This document shows positions 45,840 through 57,495 of a DNA stretch of 64,000 nucleotides, piece after piece. Numbering within the stretch: position 1 is the first letter of the stretch; the number at the start of each line of letters is the position of its first letter. Source of the stretch: Galeopsis tetrahit (taxonomy: Eukaryota > Streptophyta > Magnoliopsida > Lamiales > Lamiaceae); contig OY776125.1 in NCBI GenBank assembly GCA_963675135.1, positions 21,688,565 through 21,752,564 of the forward strand, in the 5' to 3' direction. The notes under the pieces are model-generated. The model ran no database searches. It saw nothing but the letters and a program-made list of their open reading frames with translations, and had not been told where the DNA came from. The translations under genes were made by a program, and so were the position numbers.

Positions 45840-47044
45840 GGGTTAGGGTATATACCCTTTCAGCTGTATTAGATACATGCCACTCCCACTTTTATTAATT
45901 AAATATTAATGTAAAATACCACATTTACCTTTTTAATAAAATATTAAAGATACATACACTTCCCTTTTCAAAACCCTAATTTAATTGAATTAACCCTAAT
46001 TTTAGGGCAGCCACCGCCGCCACTCCGGCCGCCGGCAACACCTCCACTCTGACAGCCGTTCGCCGTTAACACCTCCACCACCTCCGTCAGACGTTGCTAG
46101 CGCCACCGAATCCGACACGAACATTCCAAAAATTCCAAAAAACTTAAAAATCAAAAAAAAAAATCATTTTTTTCGATAAACCAGTGTCAATCATAAAACA
46201 TCTAATCGACTATAATTTGTCGACGAAAAACATTCTCGTCAACAACATTTTACCGATTGAATTTTTTTTTAAAAAAAATTAGAATTTTCGACAAGAAATT
46301 ATCGACCCTAAACATTATGGTCAACAACAATTTGTTAATCATAAACGTTGTGATTGACAACAATTTGTCGATCATAAGGTTTATGGTCGACAATTTCTCA
46401 TTGTTTCGTTGAAAAAGAAAAAAAAAACCTACCTTTGTTTCGCGAAATTGCGAAGGACCGTACGTCGGGGAGGAGGGAGGATCCGTCGAGGGAAAAAGTT
46501 GGGGCATGGCGGCGGCGCTAGGCGAAGGGGTCGCCGCGTTACGCTTCTTGTTACAAAAATGAAAAAAAATAATAAGTAGGAGGCGGCGGGGAAAGGAAGC
46601 GGGAGGGGGGAGCCGTCCGGGGAAAAGGGAGGGAGGGGTCGTCGGAGGAGAAGATTGGGGCAAGGTGGAGGCGAGGGGGCGGCGCCGCACCGTTGCTTGG
46701 ATGTAAATTAAAAAGGAGAAATGAAGGGGCGGCTTGAACGGCGGCCGGCGGACGCCTCGCATGTGGGCGACTTGAGCGGCGGCCGACGGACGATGGCAGT
46801 TGGTGGCGGAGCTTGTCGTTGAGGGAGTGCCGGCGTGAAGAAGGTGAAGGAGAGTGGGTTCTTGGGGAAAAAATGAGGAAAAATAGGGTTTTATGGGGGA
46901 TGTGCATTTATCACACTGAATTTTAAGATAAAGGGTATAATTGATAATTTGAGGGGAGTGCATTTATCGTAGATGTGTTTTGAGGGGAGTAGTTGTATCG
47001 GGGGAGTGCATCTAACAAAGCTGGAGGGGTATATATCCCAACCC
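45840..47044 (-). mobile_element. Element D of the splice-donor/hairpin family
   Basis: Ends GGGTTAGGGTATATACCC and, from the right, GGGTTGGGATATATACCCC. Flanks ttttgccta (45831-45839) and ttttgccga (47045-47053) match at 8 of 9. Minus-strand order: GC-rich block (46440-46860), splice-donor-like AAAG/GTAGGTTTTTTTT (46432/46431), hairpin set (about 46290-46397 and 46175-46240), second GC patch (about 46010-46120). Only 12 bp separate its duplication from that of element C. Confidence 0.8.
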
Positions 47045-47440
47045 TTTTGCCGAAAAAAAAATGTCCCAATTTTGAAGCCTGACTTAATAATTCATGAATC
47101 AAACTTCTCAAATATCAATTCGATTCAAGTAAGGGCGCGGCTAAAGGCACCCAAGGATCCTATGAGGACACCCTCGCGATGAGGACACCCACAAAATGGA
47201 TGACGACACCCACGTGGAAAATACAAAAATACCCATCGCCCTATTAAAACCCTAAATCTTCCCCATTCTCAAAATTAAAAGAGTACACCCACCTTGACGA
47301 CCCATTTCCTCCGTCTTCACTTGAAGACGACGACGCCGCCCGCGCTCACGCCACTGCCGCCTCCTTCCACGCGGCCGCTCGCACAGTGCCGCCGCTGCCC
47401 ACGCCACTGCCTTGCCTCGCTGCGCCGCGCACGCCTCCCT

Positions 47441-47756
47441 CTCCACTTCGCGGCCGCAGCCTCTCCCCCTCCTCTTCGCGGCCGTTCGCGGCCGCAGTCC
47501 CTTCCCCTCCCCTTCGCGGACGTTCGCGACCGTTCGCGGCCGCACCTCTTCCCTCTCCCCTTCGCGGCCGCAACTCCTCCCTCTCCCCTTCGCGGCCGTT
47601 CGCGGCCGCAGCTCTTCCCTCTCCCCTTCGCGACCGTTCGCGGCCGCTGTCCCTTCCCCTCCCCTTCGCGGCCGCAACTCCTCCCTCTCCCCTTCGCGAC
47701 TGTTCGCGGCCCCTCTCCCTTCCCTTCGCAGCCGCAACCCCTCCCACTCCCCTTCA
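47441..47756. repeat. GC-rich minisatellite with many GCGGCCGC sites
   Basis: Variants of ccttcgcggccgttcgcggc plus ctccctctcc repeat back to back with uneven unit lengths, all CpG-rich. Confidence 0.85.
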
Positions 47757-47878
47757 TCGCACCCAGCTACCCACACCGCCGTTCGAAAGTAAGTTTTTTT
47801 TTACAATTTTACAGTCCCCAAAAATTAGGGTTTTGAAAATTTAGGAAAATTAGGGTTTTTAGTAGTTCGGGAATTATT

Positions 47879-48045
47879 TTCGAACATATCGAGTTTGTTT
47901 TGGAAAAAATTTCGAACATATTGCGTTTGTTTCGGAAAATTTTTCGAACAACTTGAGTTTGTTTTGAAAAATATTTCGAACAAGATGTTCGATTTTTTTT
48001 TTCGAACAAATCTAAGTTTTTTTGAATTTTTTTTCGAACATATTG
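47879..48045. repeat. 32-bp tandem repeat with TTCGAAC
   Basis: TTCGAAC starts at 47879, 47911, 47943, 47975, 48001 and 48033, that is a 32-bp step with one shortened unit. Each is followed by a gagtttgtttt-like spacer. Confidence 0.9.
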
Positions 48046-48370
48046 GGTTTGTTTTGGTAAACTTTTGAACATCACAACTTTGTTTTGGTAAAATTTTCAA
48101 ACATGTTAAGATTTTATTTTTGTTGTTGAAATTTTGAATTTTTAGAATTTTTGATGTTTTGGTGTTGATGGTGGGAATCCGGAATGATTCGGATGTGAAA
48201 TGATGAATAGCGTGTGAATCGGAATAGATGGGTGTACTCATCCGACGTTTTTTTTAAAAACTACAGAAGGGGTAAAAACGTCTTTTCGCACTACTCTTGG
48301 GACAAAAACAAAATCTCCGTGGGTGTACTCATATGAAATCCGGGTGCCTTTAACCGCGCCCTTCAAGTAA

Positions 48371-50261
48371 TAATTAGCTTTCACAATTCACCCCCTTCTT
48401 GCATTCTTCATTGTCTAAGGCTCTCGGCAGCGGGTAATTATTTTAATTTAATAAGTTAATTTATGTTTATTATTTGATTTGATTATTGAGTTAATTTATT
48501 AATTTCTTGATTTAATTCTATGAACTAGGGTTTATGTTAATATTGATAATATGCTTACATGTATATCATATTAATTTCATTGACATAAATAATTGTTTGA
48601 ATTATTCTTCAATATTGGATTTATGGTAGAATTATAATCACAATTTGGGAAAATCTTATTATTTAGTTGGACTTATGTGATGGGTGAGTTAACTTTTACA
48701 GTTAAATATTGGTGTGTGATTTTGTCCAAACAATTTCAAATGATAGTAATGAAATTATCAGTTTGTGATTATTTGTACTAGAGTAGGGTCAATTGTTGTT
48801 ATAAGCAATTTTCCCTATTATTTACAATCTAATTCAATTCAATTCAGTAACTGATGAAAGATAAATCTAAATCAAATACTTTTAAAACAACAACAAATTT
48901 TAGAATTTTGGATTTAATTACAATTTCTTTAGAATTTTTTTACAATATGGTAAAAATACAATTTGATACAAAGATAAAGGTATTAAGAAATAATAATGGT
49001 ACAGAGTGATTGTACATCAAACTTCTTGGGTAGAAACTCCACAGCAAAATTGATTGGTAGAAAGAAAACATAAGTACTTACTCCAAGTTGCAAGATCACT
49101 TTTATTTCAATCTTGCTTGCCTCTTAAATACTAGAGTGATTGTGTATTTACGGGCTACTGCTGCACATGTTAATATAAATACTAGAGTGATTGTGTATTT
49201 ACGGACTACTGCTGCACATTTAATTAACATGATTCCTTCTACGGTAGAGTTTTACAAATCACCTTTTTGAACTTTTAGAATGAGATTATTCATATATGAA
49301 AGTTTTTGGTTATCTATATTTTGCCACCGTCATTATTTTTCAATAGCTCTTATTCATTCAATCTTTAAGTTATAAAAAAAAGTTTAAAAAAATCGTCAAA
49401 TTGTAAAAAAAAAAATCTACTGAAATCGTTCAAAAATGCTTATTCATAAATCGCGATTTAGAATTATACAAACAATTGAACTAACACATAGTAATGCAAT
49501 TTGAATTTGATCGAAAAAATTGCATTACCACTTCGTAATTATCCCAAATATTGTACTATACAAGTTTGTTTATGGAATTGTACAATAAAACTTAGTATAC
49601 TCCATTGTTAAAATTCATTATGTTATTTTTAGCACCAATTTTAATGAATATTATTTAATTAATGTATAAAGTAGAGAAGTGAGAGTATGATAATGTATTG
49701 CGGGTACACTTATAAATAAAATAATTATTTATAAATAAATAAGTAATGGTTACAAAATTAAAATAAAATAGTTTAAATAATATTTTATTGTTTCGGTGAA
49801 AGTTACATCTTAACTTTGTATCAAAGATTAAGAAATACTCTCCCGTTTTATAATAAGTGTTGTTTTAGTCCTTTTCTTTTGTACATAAATAAGTGATGTT
49901 TTAGAATTTTTACACCATTTGTTACCATTATGCCCTCCCTCTAACTTTAGAAAATCTTTTAATCTCTAACTTACTTTTATTCTAGACATAAACTTGAAAA
50001 TAATTGTAAAAGATTAGTTAAAAGAATTTAGAAAGATTTGAAGGGAATTAATGTGATTAAAATATATTTGTCAAAACATACTTTTTCTTAATTTCAACAA
50101 ATTTTATGAAAACAATACTCGGGGGCATCTTTGATAACAAAGAGTGATAATCTCAGATTAGGATGATAATTAAACTTTATAAATTTTAAAGTATAATCTA
50201 CTCTTAATTTAAATTATCAAACAATCAATAAAAATGATATATAGTTAATATAAATAGTAAT
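48371..50261. other. Intergenic, AT-rich
   Basis: No gene. It has a 51-bp duplication at 49131-49230 and decayed Stowaway-like stretches at about 49605-49800 and 49838-50120 (ctctcccgttttataat at the left). Confidence 0.45.
49131..49230. repeat. Tandem duplication, period 51 bp
   Basis: ctagagtgattgtgtattta at 49131 and 49182, each followed by cgg(g/a)ctactgctgcacat. Confidence 0.85.
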
Positions 50262-50277
50262 GATAGTTGACAAATTT
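50262..50277 (+). repeat. Target-site duplication, left copy, of the full-length LINE
   Basis: gatagttgacaaattt, identical to 56353-56368. Confidence 0.9.
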
Positions 50278-50795
50278 AACAAAAGAGATGGGGCTAGCGA
50301 GTGGGGGACACGCGGTGCTGTTAGGCGATTTCACCGAATAAAGGGGTGATTTCACACAGTATAGGGGCGATTTCACGCTCGTGTAGGTGCGATTTTCTAG
50401 TCGACTTTCTGATTACTTTCTTCTAGGGTTCTTAGACATTCCTTTCTCCAGCCAATCTGTCGTTTGCATCAATGATTACCCCTAGCCTACTATCTAAGCC
50501 CTAGTTCTTTTTATGCTGTTTAATTGGTCGGTTTTTGGGAGCGAGAATTCCGAACTCCTTTTGGAGGGTTTTTTTGTGAATCAACATGCGTGCTCAGCCG
50601 GTTTTTCTCTTCATTCCACGAAACGTTTTAGCTTCCTTTGGTAGGTTTGGCCAGAAAGTAATGATTATTGTGGTGATGTCAGTAAGTAACTTCTGCGTAT
50701 TGGTTGTTTTGGAGGTGGAAACTCATATATTAAGGGGTGTGGCCGATGTTAATCCCACAAACCCTAATTTCTTCTTATTTCTCTTTTGTGCTCCA

Positions 50796-52178
50796 ATGGC
50801 TGATGAACTCAGAAGCCCATTTCGAAAGGTCTCACTCTCTGAAATCGAAGAGGATCCTCTTCTTGTTGGGGACCATGAACTGATTCTCCCCCGTTTTGCG
50901 TTGCTTGGAAGATTCACCATTCGCAAAGCTATCAGCATCAAAGAACTGATAGTCACTATGAAGAAGATCTGGAGATCTGAAGCAAATGTTAACGCGGTTC
51001 ATCTTGGAGAAGGATATTTCTTGTTCGATTTTGAGGACGAATTTGATTGGAGTAAGGCCTTTCATCGCCAACCTTGGGTGGTGAATGGCCCAATGCTCGT
51101 TTTATCCAGAGTTAGGGGAGATGAACAGCCACGAGACCTTGTCATTAACATGATTCCAATGTGGCTCCAAGTCCATGGGCTGCCTTTATTCTCGATGACT
51201 AGGCAGATAGCATACAAGCTGGGAGCGAGATTTGGTGACGTGGTCGAGCTGGACTGCCCTAATGGAGAAACAGCTTGGGGTCGATGTCTCAGAATCAGGG
51301 TGCTAATGAACCTCAACAGACCTTTGTTTCGTGCCACACACATCAATGTGAGGGAAGAGACTATCACACTCCCTATCAGGTACGAAAAACTAGGAGAGTA
51401 CTGCTACTTTTGTGGTCTTCTGACACATGTGGAAAAGGAATGTCCGGAAAGGTACTATGAAAATGGGCATGAGCATAACAACATCAAGCGATTTCCTTTA
51501 TGGCTCCGAGCTGATGGGCAAAAGGGCCTAGACCCGAAACTATATGAGTTTCTGAAAAGGGAGAATAGGAGGCGTGAATCAAATCAGAATCAACCTGAGG
51601 CTGGAGATGCAGGAGGAGCCTCGTCCTCTCAACAACCTAGAAGAAATGCATCTTATCTGGGAATGGAGCTTTCCCCGGTTATTTGGAGAGGTAACACTAA
51701 TAGGTTCTCTGATGATGACAGGTTCTTTGTAGAATCTGCACTCCAAGATGAGGATATCCAGCTTATGGATAATGAACACGCTCGTCTCTATCTTCAAGAT
51801 ACTCAGATACAGAACCAGGTTGATGATGACTGTCTTATTAACAAAGTGTACGGACCACCTCGCAGCCTTTAGATTAGGGAAGGAATAGGGGCAGGAAAGG
51901 GACCTATGGCCAGAATAGATCCGAAAGATGCAGGGAAAAAACTCAAGGGACCTATGTACCCGGAAAAAGGAGGGCATTATAAAGTTACATCAAAAGGTTC
52001 GAGGAAGAGAGGACGTCCGATTGAAGCTACGACCACTGGGGATGAACAAAGAACTGGAAGAGATGAAAAAGTGTTTACTGGAACAGTGAATGGGAAAAAG
52101 AGGCACAAGAGTGACGATGATGCGGAGAGCTCAAGCAAGGTGGAGATGGGCGATGCTCACCTCCGCCGATCTGAATGA
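50796..52178 (+). pseudogene. LINE ORF1 (gag-like, DUF4283 and CCHC zinc knuckle), one in-frame stop
   Basis: The frame starts MADELRSPFRKVSLSEIEED. A DUF4283-like domain (FDFEDEFDWSKAFHRQPWVV, MIPMWLQVHGLP) is followed by a knuckle CYFCGLLTHVEKEC (C-X2-C-X4-H-X4-C). A TAG at 51870-51872 interrupts; beyond it the same frame stays open, with a Lys/Arg-rich tail, to TGA 52176-52178. The family binds the element's RNA. An in-frame ATG further up (50586) would add 70 residues with no domain; 50796 fits the family start better. Confidence 0.85.
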
Positions 52179-55100
52179 GAATATTATCTTGGAATGCGCG
52201 TGGTTTGAAGGGTCCACAAGCATTCCACAAACTTAGGCGTGTCATAGCCATAAATAAACCTTCCTTAATGTTTGTTTTGGAATCTAAGGTATCTACTAGT
52301 GTGGTCAAGGCTTGGAATGCCATCTTTAATTTCAAGTTTTGTTTTGTTGTAGATGCTATTGGTAGGCAAGGTGGCCTTATCCTTTTTGCAACTGATGAAT
52401 TGGATGTTTGTTTGAAATCTTACTCATTTGGCCATATTGATGTTCTTGTTAATTGGAATGGTTCTTCGTGGTTTTTCACGGGTTTTCAAGGAAACCCTAA
52501 TGGTGATCTTAGACATTTTTCAATGGACCTTCTTGCAAAAATTAAAGACTCTCATGGGATTATAAAAGAATGGATTGTTGGGGGAGATTTCAATGAGATT
52601 TTATCTTCTAATGAGAAATTGGGAGGGGTTAATAACTGGAAAATCAGGAAAAGAATTAATAATTTTAGAAGCAGCCTAAGTTCTTTGAATCTCTTCGATC
52701 TGGGTTATTCTGGACCATGTTTTACATGGGATAATAAAAGGAAAGGTTCTCAAAATATTAAGGAACGCATTGATAGGTTTGTTGCTTCATTCGAATGGAA
52801 AGCAAGATTTGTCGACTTCTCGGTTCAGAATTTACATTGGTATGGTTCGGATCATAGAGCAATTAACATTACAATCAAACCAAGCCAATATACCTGGAAA
52901 AGATGTAAGCATGATCAATTTCGTTTTGAAAATGCTTGGCTTATTGATCCGTCTTGCAAAATGTTAATTCAGAGCACTTGGAATAAATTTGATCATGATG
53001 TTTCTTTCAATGAAAGACTCAAGATTTGCACGGGAGAACTCATTGCTTGGGCTAAATGCAATTTTGGAGTCCTGGAGAAAAAATTGAAACAAGTTTCAGA
53101 AAAAATTCTGGGAATGGATGATTTAAATCAGGATGAACACCAAGCAAATATCTTGGTTGATTTGGAAATGGAATTTGAAAAACTCTTGACTCAACAAGAA
53201 GAGTACTGGCACCAGAGATCAAGGGTGAATTGGATGCTGAGTGGCGATAGAAACACAAACTATTTTCATAAGAAAGCGTCTGAACGATTCAAAAGAAATG
53301 CAATCAAAGGCTTCCAGGATGATAAAGGAAATTGGATTTCATCCAAATCTGGAATTGAGAAAGAACTAACAAATTTCTTTCAACCTATCTTCACATCCTC
53401 AAATCCGCCGGCCACAGTAATCCATCAAATCACAAAACATACGCAAGCGAGTATTTCGATGGATATGAACAAGATCCTCGATCGGAATTATACAAGACTT
53501 GAAATTAAGGAGGCGGCTTTCAACCTTTGCCCAAATAAAGCCCCAGGACCGGATGGATACAACGCAAATTTTTTTCAAGAAAACTGGGACTCAATTGGGG
53601 ATTCTTTTATGGACGCTGCACAAAAAGTTCTTAATGAACAGGGAGACTTGCGAGAATGGAACCATACGACAATTACTCTGATTCCAAAAATAAAGAATCC
53701 AGTTTACCCAACTCAGTATCGGCCAATTAGCCTCAGTAATGTAGGCTATAGAATCATAGCGAAAACTATTGCTAATAGATTGGCTCAGATTCTTCCTGGA
53801 GTTATTGATGAGAATCAAAGTGCATTTATAAAAAATCGACAAATTTTTGATAATGTGTTGATTAGCTATGAATGTATGCATTGGCTGAGAAATAACAAGA
53901 GTACTTCGGGGTACGCTGCCCTCAAATTGGATATGAGTAAGGCGTATGATAGAATTGAATGGGTTTTCTTGGAACATCAGATGAAGGAAATGGGATTTAC
54001 TGAGAAATTTATTCAGCTAATCATGAGATGCGTGTCTACGGTGTCGTATTCAATGAGGGTTAACAATGAAATTTGTGGACACTTTAGGCCGTCTCGAGGC
54101 ATTCGACAAGGAGACCCCCTGTCTCCTTTTTTATTTGTCCTCTGTGCTCAGGGCCTTTCCTCAAGTATAAACTACTTGACACAACAGGGATCTATTGAAG
54201 GAATTAAAGTGGCAAGAAATGCACCTATGGTTACTCATCTTCTATTCGCAGATGATAGCATTGTTTTTTTCAAAGCGATACCGGATTACGCTGAAAGAAT
54301 CAGGACAACCCTCTTTAATTATGAGAAGGCCTCAGGCCAGCAAGTCAATTTTGACAAATCTTCGTTAATGTTTAGCCCTGGTACTAGTCAGGATCATCAG
54401 AACCACACGAAAAACATTCTAAAAGTGAATCTTACTCAGGGACATAACATTTACCTTGGTCTTCCGACTTTCTCTTTAAGAGGTAAACAGATTCAATTTT
54501 CGTATCTTATAGATAGGATGCAAAAGAAGGTGGATAACTGGAAAAACAAGAATTTTTCTGAGGGAGGTAGAGAGGTTCTCATTAAGGCTATTCTTCAAGC
54601 AATTCCGACTTATGTGATGTCTTGTTTCAAAATCCCAAACCAGATTTGTGACGCATTAGAGAAAATCATAGCAAATTTCTGGTGGGGAACTGAAAATGGG
54701 CGACATAAGATGCATTGGCTCAATTGGGACAAACTCTGCAAATCAAAGAGTGAAGGTGGCATGGGTTTCCGTAAAATGAAACAGTTCAATCAAGCCCTCC
54801 TTGCTAAACAAGTTTGGAGGATGATAGACAACCCCAATGCACTGATAGCAAGGTTTTTTAAAGCCCGCTATTTCAAACATTTGGACATTCTAGATGCCCA
54901 GCTGGGGAGCAATCCTTAGTTTGTTTGGAGATCTCTGGTCTCTAGCTTTCCGATCCTCCGCAGTGGAATTAGATGGACGATAGGAAATGGAAAAACTATT
55001 ACACTCTTTAAGCACGTCTGGGCTCAAGGTTTGGATGAGGGGATTATCAAATCAAGGATAGCGGCTGGGAGCAGTCCATCTTTTTTACTTGATGAAGATC

Positions 55101-56281
55101 GTCAATGGAAAACAGACCTGGTGAACATGGCGTTTCTGCCTTTCGAAGTTGATGGTATCCTTCGCACCACGGTTGGAAACCAGGATGAGGAGGATTGTAG
55201 ATATTGGAAACATGAACCTCTTGGATACTATTATGTTAAAACAGGGTATTGGGAAAGCTTCAAAACCATCCAAAGTAACAAAGATAAAGCGGGAGGATCA
55301 GAGGATGATTTTTCGAAAGCATGGTGGAGAAGCCTTTGGAACTCAAATATCCCTCCGAAAATCCGAATTTTTGGATGGAAATTGAGCTTAGATATTATTT
55401 CTACAGAAGGCAACCTTGCGGCTAGACACATCCCTATTGATAACCTTTGTAGCCTCTGTGGGAAAGGATGTCCACCCACTATACACGTAATCTTTCATTG
55501 TCCAGGAGTTAAGAAGGTCTGGAAGCAATTTGAATGGTGGAATTTCATCAAAGAAAATCAGGATTTAGGCTCTTTTGATTTTCTATGGAAATTCAAAGAG
55601 CAATATACACAATTGGAACTTGAACAGTTGTTAATGGTGGCGTGGGGTGTATGGAAGGAAAGGTGTCGGATTACTCATGATAAGGAGCAAAAGAGAATTC
55701 ACATCAAGAGTAACATAGGGTCTCAGGTTTTGATGTACTTTGCAAGTTTCCAAGGAACTCAGGCAGTAAGATCATTTAAAGGAAATTTGGAAGGTTTGCA
55801 TAATTCTGCTTCAGAAAATGATATAAGCAGAAACATCAATAATGAGAAATTCTGGAGTTGCGAGGTGGATGGTGCATTTAAAAGTGAAGAACTAAAGTTT
55901 GGAGTAGGAGGTATCTTGGTAAACCATGAGGGCAATATTATAGAGTCATTCTCTAAAAAAATTCCGCCTCAAAGAAGTCCATTGGGATCTGAATTGAAAG
56001 CCATTGAAGTTGGAATGTCTATGGCAAATGCTAATAATGTCCGCTGTATTGATATCAAATCAGATTCTATCCAAGCAGTCCATCTTTGCGCTCAGAAAAA
56101 GCCTTTGGGGTCGAATGCCCCAGAGTGCACTATTGCCCGACGGATTATCAAATTTAAAAGTAAGTTTGTAGTGTGCAAATTTACACATATATCCCGGGAT
56201 AACAACAGACGCGCTCACCTTTTAGCGCAAAGATCAGTTAGTTCTACCATGCCTCGAGACAGTCATGGAGAATTCAGTTGA
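52175..56281 (+). pseudogene. LINE ORF2 (endonuclease, reverse transcriptase, zf-RVT, RNase H), one in-frame stop
   Basis: 1368 codons in one frame, broken only by TAG 54917-54919. APE-type endonuclease: WNARGL, LESKVS, VGGDFNE, SDHRAI. Reverse transcriptase: NKAPGPDGYNA, YRPISLSNVGYRIIAK, RGIRQGDPLSPFLF, catalytic FADD. zf-RVT: IPPKIRIFGWKLSLDII, CSLCGKGCPPTIHVIFHC. RNase H (RVT_3): EVDGAFKSEELKFG, GSELKAIEVGMSMA, IKSDSIQAVHL, SRDNNRRAHLLAQ. The stop falls just after the RT region, so a truncated product would lack the zf-RVT and RNase H. Its ATG overlaps the ORF1 stop as ATGA. Confidence 0.9.
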
Positions 56282-56352
56282 GGATCCTAGGATTTTTTAT
56301 TTGGAAGTTTTCATATTATCATTGTACCTAGGTTCCATTTGTCCAAAAAAAA

Positions 56353-56368
56353 GATAGTTGACAAATTT
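56353..56368 (+). repeat. Target-site duplication, right copy, of the full-length LINE
   Basis: gatagttgacaaattt directly after the A-rich tail. Confidence 0.9.
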
Positions 56369-57495
56369 TATGAAAACAAAAAAGAAAAGTCTGAGTAGTC
56401 TTGTAAAGAAATACTAACGAATTAAGTTACAGTACCAAGTTCAAACTACCAGCAAATTAGCATTAGCACATCAACTAAAAAATTGCCACGTGTACAGATT
56501 AAATCTCCAACCTTTTAAATTTACCATTTTACCCTTCTGATTTCTAACTCTTCCGTTGAACCTCTACTTGGTTGCTGTAAAATCAAATTCTCATCATTCA
56601 CGTTTCTTCATATTCGCATCCTCTTCCATTCTTTGATCGAATTAGGTCAGTAATCTCTCTTCTGTTGAATGAATTTTTTGTTGCAACTACTTCGGGCAAT
56701 TTTATTTTATTAGATCTATTCATTTTACGATCCCAATTTCCTAAATTTTACTGCACAGGGTGTTTTAGGGGTTTTAAAATTTTAGGCCCTTTTTCATTAA
56801 GGATTTTGCGGGATAATTCACAATTGGATTACGGTTAATTTGATTTTTTTATGCGTATGTGGATCTAGGGTTAGAAAATCAGCTTTGTTAATCCATGGGG
56901 TTTCATGTTTTGTGTAATTTCATAAAAAAATGATTATTTTAATTTGTTGACGTAATTTTCTTTTAATGTTGTTTGTTGACGTAATTTTAATCCGAGGGAC
57001 TTCTGGTCGAGAGAATGCATTCACTGGAACGCGAAGCCAAACGGCCAACCGAAGGTGCCAATCGGCCGACCGTTTCACTTCTAGGACGAACACAGGTAAG
57101 TTTTTTTCAAATTTTTTCTCGGGTCGACCCGACGCACTCGGTTTTGCACTCATTAAACCCTACTCTTCCTCATTTTTTCACACACAAGACACACTCTTAC
57201 ACCCTATTCCACACTCTCCTACTCTCCCTCTCAATTCTACCTTCATTCTCTTGCAACTTCTTCAAAGAATCACTCTCAAAGGTATGTAAACTCTTTAGCT
57301 CTTTTATTTTGCAAGAATAAGCATCATATTGTAGATTTTAAAGCTATATTATTGTTTGATAATGTAGAGGTGACGAAAATATTCATAGGATTCTTGATTT
57401 CTTGCAAATTTCTTCCATGAGTTATGTTTATTGGTGATTATTGATGATGGGTAACTCATATTTATGCCTATTTTGTGCTATCATTGTGTGATTGG
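56369..57495. other. Possible 5' UTR of a disrupted gene, then retroelement leader-like DNA
   Basis: 56560-56650 looks like a pyrimidine-rich plant leader (ttcatattcgcatcctcttc) ending in a donor-like ttag/gtcagt; no coding exon follows. From about 56985 the DNA is GC-richer, with aaacggccaaccgaagg and cggccgaccgtttc words that recall the LTR at 62431 onward, then a C/T-rich leader (57140-57250). No gene is proven. Confidence 0.3.

Larger units (their letters stand above)
47133..48361 (+). mobile_element. Element E of the splice-donor/hairpin family
   Basis: Ends GGGCGCGGCTAAAGGCACCC and, from the right, GGGCGCGGTTAAAGGCACCC. A perfect 9-bp duplication, ttcaagtaa, flanks it (47124-47132, 48362-48370). 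Plus-strand order: GC-rich minisatellite block (47290-47785), splice-donor-like AAA/GTAAGTTTTTTTT (47788/47789), 32-bp tandem repeats with TTCGAACA. The 9-bp duplication and G-rich long ends fit Mutator-like elements. Its long overlapping Arg/Pro/Gly-rich frames are low-complexity. Confidence 0.85.
50278..56352 (+). mobile_element. Nearly complete L1-type LINE (6.1 kb)
   Basis: 5' UTR of about 518 bp with three ggcgatttcac-like repeats (about 50321-50390), ORF1, ORF2, a short 3' UTR, and an A-rich tail at about 56345-56352. A perfect 16-bp duplication flanks it. Only two in-frame TAG codons break the coding regions, so it is recent. Confidence 0.93.

Noticed and set aside
47252..47844. Several overlapping frames of 120-180 codons
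   Set aside because: All are readings of the GC-rich minisatellite in element E; the same Arg/Pro/Gly pattern appears in every frame.
45437..48045. CRISPR-like arrays (32-33 bp steps)
   Set aside because: Units are direct tandem copies without unique spacers, inside plant transposons.
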